Assembly: GCF_020091405.1 (NCBI RefSeq)
Contig: NZ_CP081903.1
Location: 4,650,501 to 4,714,500, forward strand
DNA length: 64,000 nt
Reading direction: 5' to 3'
Source of the DNA: Bacteroides cellulosilyticus
GTDB lineage: Bacteria > Bacteroidota > Bacteroidia > Bacteroidales > Bacteroidaceae
A program made the translations under genes and the position numbers. The notes beneath the pieces are model-generated. The model searched no databases. It was not told the origin of the DNA and saw nothing but the letters and a program-made list of their open reading frames with translations. Within the stretch, counting starts at the first letter, position 1, and each line of letters opens with the position of its first letter. Shown in pieces: positions 44,773-53,928 of this stretch.

Positions 44773-46089
44773 TTAAAGATCTTTCAGTAGCACATGGCTT
44801 GCACTCTTATAATATTCTTCCCGTGCATTCATTAATACTTCCCATTGTTCGCTGAACTCCTTGTCCTTATCTATTTTGAAATCCTCCGAACCATGCGTGT
44901 CCAGTCTGTCTAACAACAGTGCGACGTTCATCTTATTGATATCCATGGAGGGTTGATAGCCGATATCTTCATTGTTTTCGTCCACTACTTCATGCAATAG
45001 ATTTATTTCTTGTAACTCATATAGAATCTGGTGTGTCAACCGGATCGGTATCTGACACTCTTCGGATATTTCTTCTGCTGTATATGGTTTTGCATTCTCC
45101 TCAAATCTTTTGGCAATGAGGGACATGATAAGGATAGCCACGAAATCCCGATATCTCCGGCTGATATTTTTGGTGTCTTTGTCAAAACTGAAGTTTCGTA
45201 TGTTTTGTCCCGCATACGTCAGTTCTGCACCAAACAGGCAGATTGTCCACGATATTTGTAACCATAGCAGGAATAGGGGAAGGGCGGCGAAACTACCATA
45301 AATAGCATTGTAACGCGATACCCACAACTGACCACTGATGTATAGAAACTGGAATGCCTGGTGTGCCGTTCCTGCAAGAACCCCTGCAATGAGCGCATGC
45401 TTGAACTTCACTTTAGTGTTCGGCATATAGATGTACAGTCCTGTGAACATGAACCAGGTCAGGGCAAAAGGTATGAGGCGGATCAGGAATTTCAGGATAG
45501 GGGCAAGCAGTACAAAGTCTTCAATGTACTTCAGCGTTGTGCTCATGAAGATGGAGAGACCACCCGAAATTACAATCAGGATAGGCATCAGCAGGAACAT
45601 GGAGAAGTAGTCCGTAATTTTACGGTACATACTTCGTGCCTTTTTTATTTGCCAGATGCGGTTGAAGGTGATTTCAATATTGGTAATCAGATTGATAACC
45701 GTCCATAGCAACATGATTAAACCTACTCCGATAAATATGCCGCTTTTAGTTTCGGAAAGATAAGAGTCTACGAATTGGAGGATGACTTCTGTGGTCTGGT
45801 TATGCCCTCCGAATCCCATTCGCACCTGATTCTCCATCAGATTGGAGAAGCCGAACCCACGTGCTATGGCAAATAAGATGGCAAGTATAGGGACAATGGC
45901 AAGCAAAGTGCTATAAGTCAGTGCAGAGGCATTGTTTACCAGTCTGTCCTTGGTGAAGCGGTTGATACATAGATAAATGGTTTTGATTATATTGTAGAGG
46001 GAAAAAGTCGTTTTGGTGACTTCATCCTCTGTAATACGCCAGATGTCGTATGTAAGGAATTTCCAAAGAGCAGTAATACGTTTATTCAT
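44773..46089 (-). CDS. YihY/UPF0761 family inner-membrane protein
   Basis: 438 residues from ATG 46089 (MNKRITALWKF); the frame also opens two codons earlier at a TTG. Six membrane helices lie in the first 290 residues, with the family blocks RLVNNASALTYSTLLAIVP and AGQLWVSRYNAIYGSFAALP-type. The C-terminal part (about 310-430) is a soluble winged-helix-like domain (TAEEISEECQIPIRLTHQIL). Once called ribonuclease BN by mistake; function unknown. Confidence 0.88.
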   Translation of the reverse strand: MNKRITALWKFLTYDIWRITEDEVTKTTFSLYNIIKTIYLCINRFTKDRLVNNASALTYSTLLAIVPILAILFAIARGFGFSNLMENQVRMGFGGHNQTTEVILQFVDSYLSETKSGIFIGVGLIMLLWTVINLITNIEITFNRIWQIKKARSMYRKITDYFSMFLLMPILIVISGGLSIFMSTTLKYIEDFVLLAPILKFLIRLIPFALTWFMFTGLYIYMPNTKVKFKHALIAGVLAGTAHQAFQFLYISGQLWVSRYNAIYGSFAALPLFLLWLQISWTICLFGAELTYAGQNIRNFSFDKDTKNISRRYRDFVAILIMSLIAKRFEENAKPYTAEEISEECQIPIRLTHQILYELQEINLLHEVVDENNEDIGYQPSMDINKMNVALLLDRLDTHGSEDFKIDKDKEFSEQWEVLMNAREEYYKSASHVLLKDL

Positions 46090-46099
46090 AATCAATGAA

Positions 46100-46183
46100 G
46101 AATTAGGAATGAAGAATTATGAATATAGAACGGAGAACTCTATCAAATTGTTGTATCATGCAGAAATTCTTCATTCCTCATTC
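46100..46183. repeat. Word-type inverted repeat between YihY gene and rnpB
   Basis: gaattaggaatgaagaatt (46100-46118) pairs with aattcttcattcctcattc (46165-46183) with two mismatches. The same gaagaat/attcttc words occur inside rnpB (46245-46277). Confidence 0.7.
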
Positions 46184-46202
46184 TCAGTTCTTAAATTAAA
46201 AA

Positions 46203-46606
46203 AAGCAGTCGGTCTGTAAGCCGGGTTCTGTTCTCTGTTTTCAGGAAGAATGCTTCATTATTCATTCAGCATTCTTCATTCAGCAAAGTGTCTGTCATTT
46301 ATCTGAGCCGCATGTCACCATACAGGCTTTAGCGGTCTACCCTCCGACATGGAGCGAGCAGCTCTCATAGCGTCGGTTTACATGACCTTACAACTCCCAA
46401 GACGCACAGCCCTTGTGTCACCACAAGACTGGTAGGCTCTTACCCTACCTTCTCACCCTTACCCATGCCCAAGGACACCGGCGGTTATTTTCTTCTACGT
46501 TACTCTACCCTCGCGGACAGCTTTCTGTTAGGAAGTAGGATGCTCTATGTTGCCCGGACTTTCCTCATACGCCGAAGCGCAAGCGACAGACCGACCAACT
46601 GCTTTT
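46203..46606 (-). ncRNA. rnpB: RNase P RNA
   Basis: On the minus strand the universal 5' block gaggaaagtccgggc (near 46560) and the 3' block acccggcttacagaccgact (near 46210) are present, and the ends pair as helix P1 (ggtcggtctg / cagaccgac). A -7 box, tatctttg, lies at 46613-46620 on the minus strand, and a T-run follows the 3' end. It is the ribozyme that matures tRNA 5' ends. A 10-bp hairpin of repeat-like sequence (46245-46277) lies in the P18 region near the 3' end. Exact ends are estimated. Confidence 0.95.
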
Positions 46607-46680
46607 GTCCGGCAAAGATACGATTTTTATGCCAGCGGACACAGAAACTTGTAGAGTTTTTGTGTAAGGGAGGGCTTTTT

Positions 46681-46810
46681 CCGTATCTTCTCCGTACGAT
46701 CTCCGTATCCGGTCCGTATCTTCTCCGTAGTTTCTCCGTACCTTCTCCATAGTTATAGATACGGACTTGATACGGACCTGGTACGGACCTGATACGGACC
46801 TGATACGGGG
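46681..46810. repeat. 11-bp-phased TCCGTA repeat array with inverted halves
   Basis: Six units of the form ccgta(t/c/g)nnnnn start at 46681, 46692, 46703, 46714, 46725 and 46736; after one odd unit, five of the form g(a/g)tacggacct start at 46758, 46769, 46780, 46791 and 46802. All stay in one 11-bp phase over 130 bp. The right half is the partial inverse of the left. It lies just upstream of the NlpC/P60 gene and beyond the rnpB promoter. Confidence 0.9.
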
Positions 46811-46891
46811 TAGATAACCTTCGGGGAGCTTCCATTTTTAAGCACTTTCTTAATATTCCTGAAAATATATAACCAAAATAGAAATAATTTC

Positions 46892-46899
46892 TAACTTTG
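46892..46899 (+). promoter_or_regulatory. -7 box of the peptidoglycan-peptide salvage genes
   Basis: taactttg matches TAnnTTTG, 34 bp before the ATG. Confidence 0.65.
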
Positions 46900-46933
46900 C
46901 TAACACTTAATAACCCCCAAATCATTTTAGCTA

Positions 46934-48136
46934 ATGAAGAAACTTATTCCTATCGTATCCCTGTTCCTTTTTGCTTCGTTGTATTCGGTAGCTTCGGAAA
47001 TCGGAGACAGGACTATTCCTGCGGATGTTGCACAGTTGTCCGACAGCTTGAAGCGTCAGTATGCTCCTGATAAACGGGTAGCACTCTTTGATGTAGATTA
47101 TTCCTTTTCCGGTAAAAATGTGATGTTACGTGGTGTGACTACTTCGGCCGAGGCGAAAGCTGCATTACTGAACGGGCTGTCGAAAGCTGACTATCAAGTA
47201 ATGGACTGCTTACAGGTATTGCCGGATGAGGCTGCACTGGAAGGAAAAACTTATGGTATCATAAATGTATCGGTGTCCAATCTTAGGGTTGATCCTGACT
47301 TCTCATCCGAAATGATGACTCAGGGATTGATGGGAATGCCTGTCCGCGTATTACAGCACGACGGTTGGTATCGCATTCAGACACCGGATAATTATATCGC
47401 TTGGGTACATCGTGTAGGTATCCATCCGGTAACGAAAGAAGAACTTCATGTCTGGAACACAGCGGAGAAGATTGTGGTGACTTCTCATTATGGGTTTGTG
47501 TATTCTGAGCCAAATCAGGCTTCGCAGACTGTTTCGGATGTAGTTGCAGGCAATCGCTTGAAGTGGGAGGGAACGAAAGGTGCATTCTATAAGGTTGCAT
47601 ATCCCGACGGGCGGACCGGTTATATTTCCAAATCTATCTCCATGCCGGAAAAGAAATGGCGTGCCGCTTTGAAACAGGATGCTGCCAGCATTATCCGCAC
47701 AGCACATACGCTGATGGGAGTTCCGTATCTTTGGGCGGGCACTTCTTCCAAAGGGATAGATTGCAGTGGTTTTATGCGCACTATTCTTTTTATTCATGAT
47801 ATCATCATTCCCCGGGATGCTTCACAGCAAGCGTATGTAGGCGAGCATATTGATATCACTCCTGATTTCAGCAACCTGCAACCGGGCGACTTGATCTTCT
47901 TCGGACGTAAAGCTACAGCAGATCGTAAAGAACGTGTAGTGCATGTAGGAATGTATATTGGTAACAAACGTTTCATTCACTCGCAAGGTGATGTACATGT
48001 CAGCAGTTTTGATTCTGCCGATGAACTTTTTGATGAATATAATCTCGGACGCCTTCTGTTTGCTACGCGCGTGTTACCTTATATAAATAAGGAAGCATCC
48101 TTGAATACTACGGAAACGAATCCTTACTATAAATAA
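46934..48136 (+). CDS. NlpC/P60 cell-wall peptidase with SH3-like domains
   Basis: 400 residues, signal peptide (cut near YSVASE). Two SH3-like regions (about 105-240) precede the NlpC/P60 domain: Cys277 in GIDCSGFM, His337 in VVHVGMYIG and His349 in RFIHSQGD form the catalytic set. Relatives cut gamma-D-Glu-diamino acid bonds in peptidoglycan stem peptides. Its product, L-Ala-D-Glu, would be the substrate of the epimerase encoded next. Confidence 0.92.
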   Translation: MKKLIPIVSLFLFASLYSVASEIGDRTIPADVAQLSDSLKRQYAPDKRVALFDVDYSFSGKNVMLRGVTTSAEAKAALLNGLSKADYQVMDCLQVLPDEAALEGKTYGIINVSVSNLRVDPDFSSEMMTQGLMGMPVRVLQHDGWYRIQTPDNYIAWVHRVGIHPVTKEELHVWNTAEKIVVTSHYGFVYSEPNQASQTVSDVVAGNRLKWEGTKGAFYKVAYPDGRTGYISKSISMPEKKWRAALKQDAASIIRTAHTLMGVPYLWAGTSSKGIDCSGFMRTILFIHDIIIPRDASQQAYVGEHIDITPDFSNLQPGDLIFFGRKATADRKERVVHVGMYIGNKRFIHSQGDVHVSSFDSADELFDEYNLGRLLFATRVLPYINKEASLNTTETNPYYK

Positions 48137-48140
48137 TAAA

Positions 48141-48232
48141 GTTACGAACTACAAGCTACAAGCTACAAGTAGCAATGCTTTCATTCTGCAAAGCTCTTGT
48201 AGCCTGTAGCTCCGTAGCTCGTAGCTTCTAAC
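48141..48232. repeat. GCTACAAG-word palindrome (copy 3)
   Basis: Left gttacgaactacaagctac and further gctacaag words, right cttgtagcc, gtagctccgtagctcgtagc words. The arms pair with gaps. It lies inside the NlpC-epimerase gene pair. Related to 8180-8299 and 16785-16862. Confidence 0.8.
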
Positions 48233-48247
48233 TTAAAAACAAATATT

Positions 48248-49414
48248 ATGCAAAACAGAAGAGATTTCCTGAAAACAGCTGCTTTTGCCGCATTGGGTTC
48301 CGGTGTGGTTATCCATGATGTGTTTGGAGGAGAAAGTGCTCCAAAACTGTTCAATATCAATAAAAGTGGTGTGAATGCCAGGATGAAATTGCGCTTCTTT
48401 CCATATGAGTTGAAGTTACGTCATGTTTTTACAGTGGCTACTTACTCACGCACTACCACTCCTGATGTGCAAGTAGAGATTGAATATGATGGTGTTATCG
48501 GTTATGGTGAAGCTTCCATGCCGCCTTATTTACAGAAAGAACTGGGTACGATGGAAAGTGTACTGGCTTTCCTGAAAAAAGTTCAGGATATCATCGGACA
48601 GTTTCCTGATCCTTTCCAATTGGAGGATATTCTCGCTTATGTAGATAAGCTTTCACCGGGAGATGCCGCCGCTAAAGCTGCTGTAGATATTGCTTTGCAC
48701 GATCTTGTGGGCAAATTGCTGAGAGCTCCGTGGTATAAGATATGGGGATTGGATAAGGAAAAAGCTCCTTCGACCACTTTTACCATTGGTATCGATACAC
48801 CGGATGTGGTACGAGAAAAAACAAGAGAATGTGCCGGGCAATTCAATATTCTCAAAGTAAAGCTGGGGCGTGAAAATGATAAAGAAATGATCGAAACAAT
48901 CCGTTCGGCGACCGACCTGCCTATTGCTGTCGATGCTAATCAGGGTTGGACGGACAAGCATTATGCCATTGATATGATACATTGGCTGAAAGAAAAAGGG
49001 ATTGTCATGATTGAGCAGCCGATGCCTAAAACCCAGTTGGATGATATTGCCTGGGTGACACAACAAAGTCCGTTGCCTATCTTTGCTGATGAATCTTTGC
49101 AACGTTTGAGTGATGTAGCCGGTCTGAAGGGTGCATTTCATGGCATCAATATCAAGTTGATGAAATGTACCGGTATGCGTGAAGGCTGGAAGATGGTGAC
49201 ATTAGCACGTGCTTTGGGTATGAAAGTGATGGTGGGCTGTATGACGGAAACATCCTGTGCTTGCTCTGCTGCTGCCCAGTTTTCTCCTGCGGTTGACTTT
49301 GCTGACCTGGATGGCAATCTGCTTATCGCCAACGACCGTTTCAAGGGAATGGAGGTCGTAAAGGGCAAGATCACGTTACCTGATTTGCCTGGTATCGGGG
49401 TTGTGAAACTGTAA
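48248..49414 (+). CDS. L-Ala-D/L-Glu dipeptide epimerase with Tat-type signal
   Basis: 388 residues. A twin-arginine start (QNRRDFLKTAAFAALGSG) suggests export in folded form. The enolase-superfamily barrel has the KxK catalytic lysines in ILKVKLGREND, metal ligands in AVDANQGW, MIEQPMP and FADESLQ, and the opposite Lys in GINIKLMKCTG. It interconverts L-Ala-D-Glu and L-Ala-L-Glu, so wall peptides can be used. It follows an NlpC/P60 gene, as in other Bacteroides. An exported epimerase is unusual compared with the cytoplasmic E. coli YcjG. Confidence 0.9.
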   Translation: MQNRRDFLKTAAFAALGSGVVIHDVFGGESAPKLFNINKSGVNARMKLRFFPYELKLRHVFTVATYSRTTTPDVQVEIEYDGVIGYGEASMPPYLQKELGTMESVLAFLKKVQDIIGQFPDPFQLEDILAYVDKLSPGDAAAKAAVDIALHDLVGKLLRAPWYKIWGLDKEKAPSTTFTIGIDTPDVVREKTRECAGQFNILKVKLGRENDKEMIETIRSATDLPIAVDANQGWTDKHYAIDMIHWLKEKGIVMIEQPMPKTQLDDIAWVTQQSPLPIFADESLQRLSDVAGLKGAFHGINIKLMKCTGMREGWKMVTLARALGMKVMVGCMTETSCACSAAAQFSPAVDFADLDGNLLIANDRFKGMEVVKGKITLPDLPGIGVVKL

Positions 49415-49472
49415 GCATCCTGAATCGTAATTCAATTTCCGTTCTCAATTATCATCTATAAATTAGCTTATT

Positions 49473-50807
49473 ATGAAAAAAGTATTGTATGCTGCTGCCT
49501 TGCTTTTCCTTGTAACTGCCTGTACCCCAAAAACGGAAAGCAAGCCCTATGTCTGGGAAGACGACCTGCACCAACGCCTCCTCACGGATTTCTCTCGTAC
49601 GGAAGATGAAGTGAAAGATTACATTCGTAAGTATATCCCTGATGTTTCCGATGAGCAAATGCGCCAATGGGAAGCCTCCAAAGCCTTAGAGTGTATGACT
49701 CTGGATGGTGAGAAGCGTTATTTCCGTAATGCCGCACCTAATTTATTTCGTGTAGACTCTGCCTGTTACAAGATAAAGGCTGCCAAAGATGGCGTCTCCC
49801 TCAGTGGCAGTGAAAAAGTGAATATGGAGAATCTGCCCGAAGTCATTGCAAGTGTGAAAAAGAGTGGTAATCCTATCACTGCTCCCAAACGAATGCGAGT
49901 CATCTATATGCTCACGGTAGACAGTAATGCCGTTCCTGCCGGAGAGCTTATCCGCTGCTGGCTTCCTTACCCACGTACCGACCAGTCGCGTCAGCAAGAT
50001 GTAAAATTCATCTCTGCTAGCGAATCCAAGTATACTTTTTCTCCACAGGATTGCCTTCATAGCACTCTCTATATGGAAAAGCGTGCAGTGCAAGATCAGC
50101 CAACCGTATTCTCTGAAAGTTTCGAGTATACAGCTAATGCTGAATGGCATAATCTGAAACCGGAAGATATTCAGCCTTATGATACAGCTTCTTCTATATA
50201 TAAGGAATATACCGCTGAACGTGAGAAGCATATCATTTTCTCACCACGTATGCGTGAACTTGCTGCCAAATTGACAGCTGGGGAAACTAATCCTTTGTTG
50301 AAAGCTAAACGTATCTTCCGTTGGGTGAATGATAACTTCCCCTGGGCTTCTGCCCGGGAATACTCTACTATAGAGAATATTCCCGAATACGTATTAGATA
50401 ACCATAAGGGTGATTGCGGTCAGGTTAGTCTGCTGTTTATTACACTTTGTCGTATCAGTGGTATTCCTGCCCATTTTCAGAGTGGTTTTATGATGCATCC
50501 TAAGGCATGGAACTTGCACGACTGGGCGGAAATCTATTTTGAAGGCATTGGCTGGGTTCCTGTAGACCAATCATTTGGCGTCCCTGCTTTTGCCCGTAAT
50601 GCAGATGAAGAATATTTCTTCCTGGGTGGTATCGACTCTTGGCGTATGATAGTGAATAGTGATTACGGTATGCCGCTGGTGCCCGAGAAGAAATATCCTC
50701 GTAGTGAAACAGTGGATTTCCAGCGTGGTGAAGTGGAATGGGAGGGAGGTAACCTTTATTTTCCGAAGTGGGATTATCACATGGATATAGAATACCTTGA
50801 TAATTAA
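49473..50807 (+). CDS. Transglutaminase-like lipoprotein
   Basis: 444 residues. Lipobox LFLVTACTPK (Cys near 17). The transglutaminase-core triad is visible: Cys in GDCGQVSLLFI (about 315), His in NLHDWAEIYFE (about 348) and Asp in VPVDQSFG (about 365). Bacterial members mostly act as peptidases or amidases rather than crosslinkers. Its place after the NlpC/P60 and epimerase genes suggests handling of wall peptides, but this is inference. Confidence 0.85.
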   Translation: MKKVLYAAALLFLVTACTPKTESKPYVWEDDLHQRLLTDFSRTEDEVKDYIRKYIPDVSDEQMRQWEASKALECMTLDGEKRYFRNAAPNLFRVDSACYKIKAAKDGVSLSGSEKVNMENLPEVIASVKKSGNPITAPKRMRVIYMLTVDSNAVPAGELIRCWLPYPRTDQSRQQDVKFISASESKYTFSPQDCLHSTLYMEKRAVQDQPTVFSESFEYTANAEWHNLKPEDIQPYDTASSIYKEYTAEREKHIIFSPRMRELAAKLTAGETNPLLKAKRIFRWVNDNFPWASAREYSTIENIPEYVLDNHKGDCGQVSLLFITLCRISGIPAHFQSGFMMHPKAWNLHDWAEIYFEGIGWVPVDQSFGVPAFARNADEEYFFLGGIDSWRMIVNSDYGMPLVPEKKYPRSETVDFQRGEVEWEGGNLYFPKWDYHMDIEYLDN

Positions 50808-50824
50808 GTAAATATCACCTCCTG

Positions 50825-50865
50825 AAAACAGATGATCTGTTTGCCTCTGACAGATCATCTGTTTT
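50825..50865 (+). terminator. Terminator of the salvage operon
   Basis: Stem aaaacagatgatctgt / acagatcatctgtttt with a 9-base loop and a T-run. The remaining gap to degP (50870-51107) is AT-rich with several gttaa words, and no exact TAnnTTTG box. Confidence 0.88.
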
Positions 50866-51107
50866 TATTGAATAGACGGTCTGTTTCTTATTAACACCTA
50901 TCTGCCTTATTTTCACGTCAGTAAACGTGCATAAATGTAAAATTGTCAGGCTCTGCCGTTAACCGCTGTTAAGCCCTAAAAGTTCACTGTTAAAAGAGAA
51001 CAAAAAAGAGTGACAAGCGGAATAAGTGAACGATTTTTGTCGTTATTTTAACGTCGAAATGTTAAACGAAACTTGAATATTAACAATTAAAAGAATAGAA
51101 AATTAGT

Positions 51108-52682
51108 ATGAAACAGACAACAAAAAACATTCTCGGGGTTGCAGCTATCGTACTTCTCAGCGCAGGAGTAGCAGGTTTAACCACCTATAAGATGCTGCAA
51201 AAAAATATGCCTGCTGATAGTACCAGTGCATTCAATGAAATGTTCCAGCAAAATCCGAACGTACGTTTGGCTTCTTATAATGCCGTTGATGCGCAACCTG
51301 TAGATTTGACGCAAGCAGCAGAAAATTCAGTTCACGCTGTGGTGCATATTCGTTCTACTCAGACTTCCAAAGTTCAGGAAGTAGAAGTTAGAGATCCGTT
51401 CTCTGATTTCTTCGGTGAATTTTTCGGTGGTCGGGGCGGTACGCAAAGACGTCAGGTACAGACCCCTGAACGTACAGGTTTTGGTTCCGGCGTTATCATC
51501 TCTAAAGATGGATATATCGTAACGAACAATCACGTAATTGCAGGTGCAGATGAAATCAGTGTGACGCTGAATGACAATCGTCAGCTTAAAGGACGTATTA
51601 TTGGTACGGATGAAGTCACAGACCTTGCCTTGATCAAAATAGAGGGAGATGATTTTCCAACTATTCCGGTAGGTGACTCTGATGCATTGAAAGTTGGTGA
51701 ATGGGTGCTTGCTGTAGGTAATCCGTTTAATCTTACCTCTACGGTGACTGCGGGGATTGTCAGTGCTAAAGCGCGTTCTTTAGGAATGGGGCAGCAGACT
51801 GGTACGGAAAGCATTGAGTCGTACATTCAGACTGATGCCGCGATTAATCAAGGTAATAGTGGTGGTGCTTTAGTAAATGCGCGTGGTGAATTAATTGGTA
51901 TCAATGCTGCTCTTTTCTCCCCGACGGGATCAAATACAGGTTATGGTTTTGCCATTCCTACCAGTATTATGAAGAAAGTTGTTGCTGATTTGAAGCAATT
52001 CGGTACAGTTCAACGTGTGAAACTGGGTGTTGCTGTTACTCCGCTTGTAGAAGAACCGGGTGATACTCAACGTGCGATAGATAAGAGTGGTAAGAAACTG
52101 AGTGAATTTAAAAAGGAAGCTCGTGAAAAATCAGGTGTTGTTGATGGCCTTTTAGTAGGAGAAATTGTTGAAGGTAGTTCTGCTGCAGGTGCTGATATCA
52201 AGGTTGATGATGTTCTTATTGGTATTGACGATAAACCTATTCATAAATTTGCCGATTTGCAGGAAGCTTTGGCTAAACATCGCCCTGGTGATAAGGTAAA
52301 AGTGAAATTGATACGTGATAAGAAGGAAAAGACCGTTGAAGTGACGCTGAAGAATGAGCAAGGTACTACGAAAGTTGTAAAAGATGCCGGAATGGATATT
52401 CTTGGCGCAGCCTTCCGTCCTATACCCGATGAATTGAAGAAGCAATTGAATCTTGGTTATGGCCTTGAAGTGACAGGTGTAAACAGCGGTAAAATGGGAG
52501 CCGCAGGTATTCGTAAAGGTTTCATTATCTTGAAAGCCAATGGCGTGCAGATGAGAACTGTAGAAGACTTGGAAAAAGTAATGAAGGAAGCTACGAAATC
52601 TCCGGATCAAGTACTCTTTATTACAGGTATGTTCCCGTCAGGTAAGCGTGCTAACTATGCGGTAGATTTGACTCAAGAATAA
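51108..52682 (+). CDS. degP: Do-family (DegP/DegQ/HtrA) periplasmic serine endoprotease
   Basis: 524 residues, N-terminal membrane/signal segment (about 8-30). Catalytic His142 (TNNHVIAGA), Asp172 (VTDLALIKI) and Ser251 (QGNSGGAL). PDZ1 starts near residue 320 (VKLGVAVTPLVEEPG) and PDZ2 near 430 (ILGAAFRPIPDEL). It degrades or refolds damaged envelope proteins. It is followed by rpoD. Confidence 0.94.
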   Translation: MKQTTKNILGVAAIVLLSAGVAGLTTYKMLQKNMPADSTSAFNEMFQQNPNVRLASYNAVDAQPVDLTQAAENSVHAVVHIRSTQTSKVQEVEVRDPFSDFFGEFFGGRGGTQRRQVQTPERTGFGSGVIISKDGYIVTNNHVIAGADEISVTLNDNRQLKGRIIGTDEVTDLALIKIEGDDFPTIPVGDSDALKVGEWVLAVGNPFNLTSTVTAGIVSAKARSLGMGQQTGTESIESYIQTDAAINQGNSGGALVNARGELIGINAALFSPTGSNTGYGFAIPTSIMKKVVADLKQFGTVQRVKLGVAVTPLVEEPGDTQRAIDKSGKKLSEFKKEAREKSGVVDGLLVGEIVEGSSAAGADIKVDDVLIGIDDKPIHKFADLQEALAKHRPGDKVKVKLIRDKKEKTVEVTLKNEQGTTKVVKDAGMDILGAAFRPIPDELKKQLNLGYGLEVTGVNSGKMGAAGIRKGFIILKANGVQMRTVEDLEKVMKEATKSPDQVLFITGMFPSGKRANYAVDLTQE

Positions 52683-52839
52683 TAAGGTATGATTTTTAGG
52701 TAAGAAGATTGTAATATTAGCTAACAAAGAAGAAAAAGGGTGTCGACAACTAACTTGTCGGCATTCTTTTTGTTTATATTGTATAGTGAATAAGATAAAA
52801 AAGTTAGGGCAAGTTTGCTTGTAACAAAATAATTTGTCG

Positions 52840-52847
52840 TAACTTTG
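52840..52847 (+). promoter_or_regulatory. -7 box of rpoD
   Basis: taactttg matches TAnnTTTG; cttg at 52818-52821 (18 bp gap) is a weak -33. 23 bp before the ATG. Confidence 0.65.
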
Positions 52848-52870
52848 CAACCCAAATCTGTTTTAGAAGA

Positions 52871-53731
52871 ATGAGACAACTTAAGATTACAAAAAGTATC
52901 ACTAACAGAGAGAGCGCTTCTCTTGACAAGTATTTGCAGGAAATCGGTCGCGAAGACCTCATAACTGTCGAAGAGGAGGTAGAGCTCGCTCAACGCATCC
53001 GCAAGGGTGACCGTATCGCACTGGAGAAGTTGACACGTGCCAATCTGCGTTTCGTTGTATCTGTGGCCAAGCAGTACCAGAACCAAGGTTTGAGTTTGCC
53101 CGACTTGATTAACGAGGGTAATTTAGGACTGATCAAGGCCGCCGAAAAGTTCGATGAAACACGTGGTTTCAAATTCATCAGTTATGCAGTATGGTGGATA
53201 CGTCAGTCCATTTTGCAGGCTTTGGCAGAGCAGTCGCGTATCGTGCGTCTTCCGTTGAATCAGGTAGGCTCGCTGAATAAAATCAGCAAAGCATTCTCCA
53301 AGTTCGAACAGGAAAATGAACGTCGCCCGTCTCCCGAAGAGTTGGCAGATGAACTGGAAATCCCTGTTGATAAGATCTCTGATACGCTGAAGGTATCCGG
53401 ACGCCACATTTCGGTGGACGCACCTTTTGTAGAAGGAGAAGACAACAGCTTGCTGGATGTGTTGGTAAACGACGACTCTCCTATGGCGGATCGCTCTTTG
53501 GTGAACGAGTCTCTTGCGAGGGAAATTGATAGAGCACTTTCTACGTTAACCGATAGGGAAAAAGAAATCATACAGATGTTTTTCGGTATCGGACAACAAG
53601 AAATGACATTAGAAGAAATCGGCGACAAATTCGGTTTGACCCGTGAGCGTGTACGCCAGATTAAGGAAAAAGCAATTAGAAGATTAAGACAAAGTAATCG
53701 TAGTAAATTGCTCAAGTCTTATTTAGGATAA
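52871..53731 (+). CDS. rpoD: Primary sigma factor (sigma-70, RpoD/SigABfr type)
   Basis: 286 residues, much shorter than E. coli RpoD: it starts near region 1.2 ([15 protein letters not shown]) and lacks region 1.1 and the non-conserved insert. Region 2 has [20 protein letters not shown] and [15 protein letters not shown], and region 4 has [20 protein letters not shown]. This is the form that reads the TAnnTTTG promoters seen throughout the window. Strong terminator downstream. Confidence 0.96.
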   Translation: MRQLKITKSITNRESASLDKYLQEIGREDLITVEEEVELAQRIRKGDRIALEKLTRANLRFVVSVAKQYQNQGLSLPDLINEGNLGLIKAAEKFDETRGFKFISYAVWWIRQSILQALAEQSRIVRLPLNQVGSLNKISKAFSKFEQENERRPSPEELADELEIPVDKISDTLKVSGRHISVDAPFVEGEDNSLLDVLVNDDSPMADRSLVNESLAREIDRALSTLTDREKEIIQMFFGIGQQEMTLEEIGDKFGLTRERVRQIKEKAIRRLRQSNRSKLLKSYLG

Positions 53732-53767
53732 GTAAGAAATATCAATTTCCGACAAATAGAAGGAATT

Positions 53768-53805
53768 AAAAACCGGTAGATCATGATCTGATCACCGGTT
53801 TTTTT
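53768..53805 (+). terminator. Terminator of rpoD
   Basis: aaaaaccggt-a-gatca / tgatcaccggttttttt; short loop and a seven-T run. Confidence 0.92.
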
Positions 53806-53826
53806 GTTATCCTTATTATAAAAGTG

Positions 53827-53900
53827 AAGATAAGCTGTATCTCAGCATAAAAAAATGAATGAATTCTTTTTATTTTGCTCTCGGTTTGCATTATCTTTGT
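53827..53900 (+). promoter_or_regulatory. Repeated promoter element, copy C (before a 134-residue protein)
   Basis: aagctgtatctcagc, a decayed centre where the catgc/gcatg stem is lost, then tttgcattatctttg. The -7 box (53892-53899) is again exactly 60 bp after aagctg. Confidence 0.75.
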
Positions 53901-53928
53901 CGCCAACATATATAATAAAAAACAGATT

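Noticed and set aside
46205..46606. Protein-coding reading of the rnpB region
   Set aside because: Both universal RNase P RNA blocks and the pairing of the ends identify it as structural RNA.
46545..46925. 126-codon minus-strand ORF over rnpB promoter and the TCCGTA array
   Set aside because: Its repeated RRRYG-type residues are just the 11-bp array translated, and it runs into RNase P RNA.
50825..50865. Possible relation of cagatgatctgt to the 22-bp repeats at 1691 (catcatctgtt)
   Set aside because: The shared gatgat/catcat core is short and part of an ordinary terminator stem.
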